Source of the DNA: CAYVKM01 sp964452045 | Lineage (GTDB): Bacteria > Calditrichota > Calditrichia > RBG-13-44-9 | Direction: 5' to 3' | NCBI GenBank assembly: GCA_964452045.1 | Contig: CAYVKM010000127.1 | Coordinates: 1-7,818, forward strand | Length of the DNA: 7,818 nt | Part shown: piece after piece, positions 7,201-7,818 of the stretch | Layout: each line of letters starts with the position of its first letter | Numbering within the stretch: the first letter of the stretch is position 1 | Notes under the pieces: model-generated | What the model was told of the DNA's origin: nothing | What the model saw: the letters and a program-made list of their open reading frames with translations, nothing else | The model's database searches: none | Program-made: the position numbers and the translations under genes

Positions 7201-7818
7201 CCTAAAATCATCACTGGCGCCTATTTATGCTGTCGCCGGGGTGGCAAGGGATAGTCTGGCAAGTTTTCCCACCATGTATAATTCTATCATTACCAGTTAT
7301 GCTCAAGCCGGAGAAGCAAGATATAAAAACTATCTTGCTCTTCTATTTTTTCCCAGTGACTCCAGCCAGGAGATGAAAGATACGGTTCTGGCATATCTGG
7401 ACCGATCGGTAAATTTCAATCATGTTTTAACAGATCAAGTAATTGCTACTCTCGATACCGTATCCGTTTTACCCATACCGGCGATTGTGGTTGTCAAACT
7501 GGTCAATCAAAGCTTATATGAACTAAAACCGGATGAAAAGGCAACCATTAAAATCCTGATAGAAAATGTCGGCTCGATGCCTGCTAATGGTGTGAGCATT
7601 ATTTTAAAGACCAATCCGGCTTTGATGGTAGAACAACCGGACAGCATTTATATTGGATCATTGTCACCCAGTCAGACATCTGATACAGTTTCCTGGACTG
7701 TTGGTCTTTTCGGAACCGGGTATACCCGGGGTACCTGGATCAGCGAAGTTAACTCTTCCAATGCCAAAACTTATTCCTCCAGTGGTGCTTTCGTCATTAA
7801 TCAACGGCAGACCCCCGG
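4202..7818 (+). CDS. Large modular secreted protein: seven-repeat beta-propeller, ASH-like domain, helical region, CARDB-like domain (3'-truncated)
   Basis: The frame is open for 1205 codons without a stop and runs off the window. Residues 1-22 form a signal peptide: basic MKVK, a hydrophobic core ILLVFLSIILI, and likely cleavage after SNA. Residues about 24-380 contain seven related repeats of 40-60 residues with the pattern S-L-A-x-D...P-H-I-x-Y...L-x-Y-A...G-x-W, starting near 39, 87, 141, 186, 246, 294 and 344, consistent with a seven-bladed propeller. Residues about 385-486 look like an ASH/HYDIN-type immunoglobulin-like domain (HNFGTVWTQ, ITIRFKPDA, DTLIVSSND, VTVQGSGT). Residues about 493-560 resemble a CNA-B/carboxypeptidase-regulatory-like beta-sandwich (ATVVLYQNGQPI, TGSDGRIFLPNVAVGEYDF). 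Residues about 600-1085 are an unassigned region, mostly helix-like, with hydrophobic stretches at 694-738 and 865-905 and a charged helical segment near 948-1005. Residues about 1090-1200 look CARDB-like (KATIKILIENVGSMPANGV). No catalytic motif was recognised. A T9SS sorting domain may follow beyond the window. Function is unknown; surface binding or adhesion is a guess. Confidence 0.9.
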   Translation, partial: MKVKSILLVFLSIILIMQFSNASVWERQAADSTGTDKGWYCSLAIDGENNPHIAYYDADFQDLRYAHYQNGVWTVEIVDSIGHAGEYCSLALDSQNKPHISYQQIYEGYYPSLKYATRTDSGWQKIIIATPKDTSYAEAGENSSIAINGNDYPCISYTQFYPTKIKFAYEDENGWHIADVNDVYTCYFTKLVFDNTDQPVIGFHYYETEDTVYHNRLKIAYLNPTDSSWSIVTVPDSIGSTSYGDLLGFDMDSQNNAYFTYQNYWYYHLHLAVYDGQSWSIETVTENPGLYSSPGLKLRVNQLDQPVIVEFYFSDEVRLYQKVSGQWSYQTVDKVEYGISPTVYCSLDFNSDNYPRIAIQGRTTSYTRSGLFYYRYWPGDPQIAHPEPAHNFGTVWTQSYADWGCPVENQGDAPLILRELNLTSEWYDTAFHVVNTPLPKTILPNDTGFITIRFKPDAEATFYDTLIVSSNDSLQLESQVTVQGSGTTSGTTGDLTFTVNNAYIDHPHRLLKRDLPLIDATVVLYQNGQPIYGPVQTGSDGRIFLPNVAVGEYDFRITKQVSIPGNQPNTTLLDTLGLTKTFQLGPGGNSKSIVFPESLIVEKYQHIYNLTHIDKTSWDYTTTFHYHNSENQVRELLDLWKMNLPIEVDVSTGRLILDEHMVYRLFDAGYSMGTEFVHDVGELINMVFYSDQYMPGFFKIILDFIGNIITGDPLGALVQLVVNAIISYMQSHIFDLIGEGIQQAAALLPDGGEQIVMAAWHDIGSQYSGWGVLLGGFSTGSWSHMKGLIYNQFKNTLFQDVYIDILTDPQIEEGKNYSQNFQYNGEFTEAYDYTGDFIAGKLSDIETAESVCHGLRISAELFNTTSAVLDILGVLPIPGLGIVNALNTALKISAYVEVLSAIGISSYEFFSLPDDMDNAVNRIYFPEGKNLFSRESPPELPLRKMNPGLRSAIEARLWKSLNDYDSTITEIKQQVNNGDVDQALIAMDDLMKSENNYQNNLKSSLAPIYAVAGVARDSLASFPTMYNSIITSYAQAGEARYKNYLALLFFPSDSSQEMKDTVLAYLDRSVNFNHVLTDQVIATLDTVSVLPIPAIVVVKLVNQSLYELKPDEKATIKILIENVGSMPANGVSIILKTNPALMVEQPDSIYIGSLSPSQTSDTVSWTVGLFGTGYTRGTWISEVNSSNAKTYSSSGAFVINQRQTP
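4274..5341 (+). repeat. Seven degenerate beta-propeller repeats within the large secreted protein
   Basis: At protein level, seven units align on a core such as CSLAIDGENNPHIAYYD, CSLALDSQNKPHISYQ and SSIAINGNDYPCISYTQ, each ending near a G-x-W or S-x-W (W73, W123, W175, W229, W279, W327; unit 7 ends around RYW at 375-377). The units have diverged strongly at DNA level, so this is an old protein repeat and not a recent tandem duplication. The segment SVWERQAADS (23-32) before unit 1 matches the last strand of unit 1 (GVWTVEIVDS, 71-80) and could supply the strand missing from unit 7, closing the ring. Confidence 0.7.

Noticed and set aside
1..7818. Mobile elements, CRISPR arrays, tRNA or rRNA genes
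   Set aside because: No transposase or integrase motifs, regularly spaced direct repeats, or recognisable RNA-gene sequence were seen on either strand.

Overview
The window looks like chromosomal DNA from a bacterium of the FCB superphylum (Fibrobacteres-Chlorobi-Bacteroidetes and relatives, such as Calditrichota, KSB1, Marinimicrobia or Ignavibacteriota). The main evidence is the C-terminus of the first gene, which is a classic type IX secretion (T9SS type A) sorting domain with the NYPNPFNPST signature. The second clue is a very large secreted protein built from beta-propeller, HYDIN/ASH-like and CARDB-like modules, an architecture common in those groups. The exact phylum cannot be fixed from this sequence.

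Layout. (1) Positions 1-546, plus strand: the 3' end of a secreted protein with a T9SS sorting domain. (2) Positions 551-587: a perfect 18-bp inverted repeat between two convergent genes, probably a bidirectional terminator. (3) Positions 594-3872, minus strand: three genes, read right to left. They are an NAD-type isocitrate dehydrogenase (3872-2868), a GT81-family glucosyl-3-phosphoglycerate synthase-like glycosyltransferase (2750-1539) and a PflX-type radical SAM protein (1508-594). The gaps are 117 and 30 bp, so the last two are probably co-transcribed; the isocitrate dehydrogenase may or may not belong to the same transcript. (4) Positions 3873-4201: an AT-rich divergent intergenic region with short palindromes and a repeated ACGAAT motif. 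(5) Positions 4202-7818, plus strand: an uninterrupted open frame of 1205 codons that runs off the window. It begins with a good ribosome binding site and a signal peptide.

How the parts may work together. The minus-strand genes are central metabolism (isocitrate to 2-oxoglutarate), probable compatible-solute synthesis (glucosylglycerate route) and a radical SAM enzyme of unknown target. The two plus-strand genes encode exported, modular surface or secreted proteins, and the first is a clear T9SS client. No mobile elements, CRISPR arrays, tRNAs or rRNAs were seen. The least explained part is the large secreted protein: its N-terminal repeats fit a closed seven-bladed propeller, and it has a central region of about 480 residues, helix-rich with two long hydrophobic stretches, that I cannot assign to a family.
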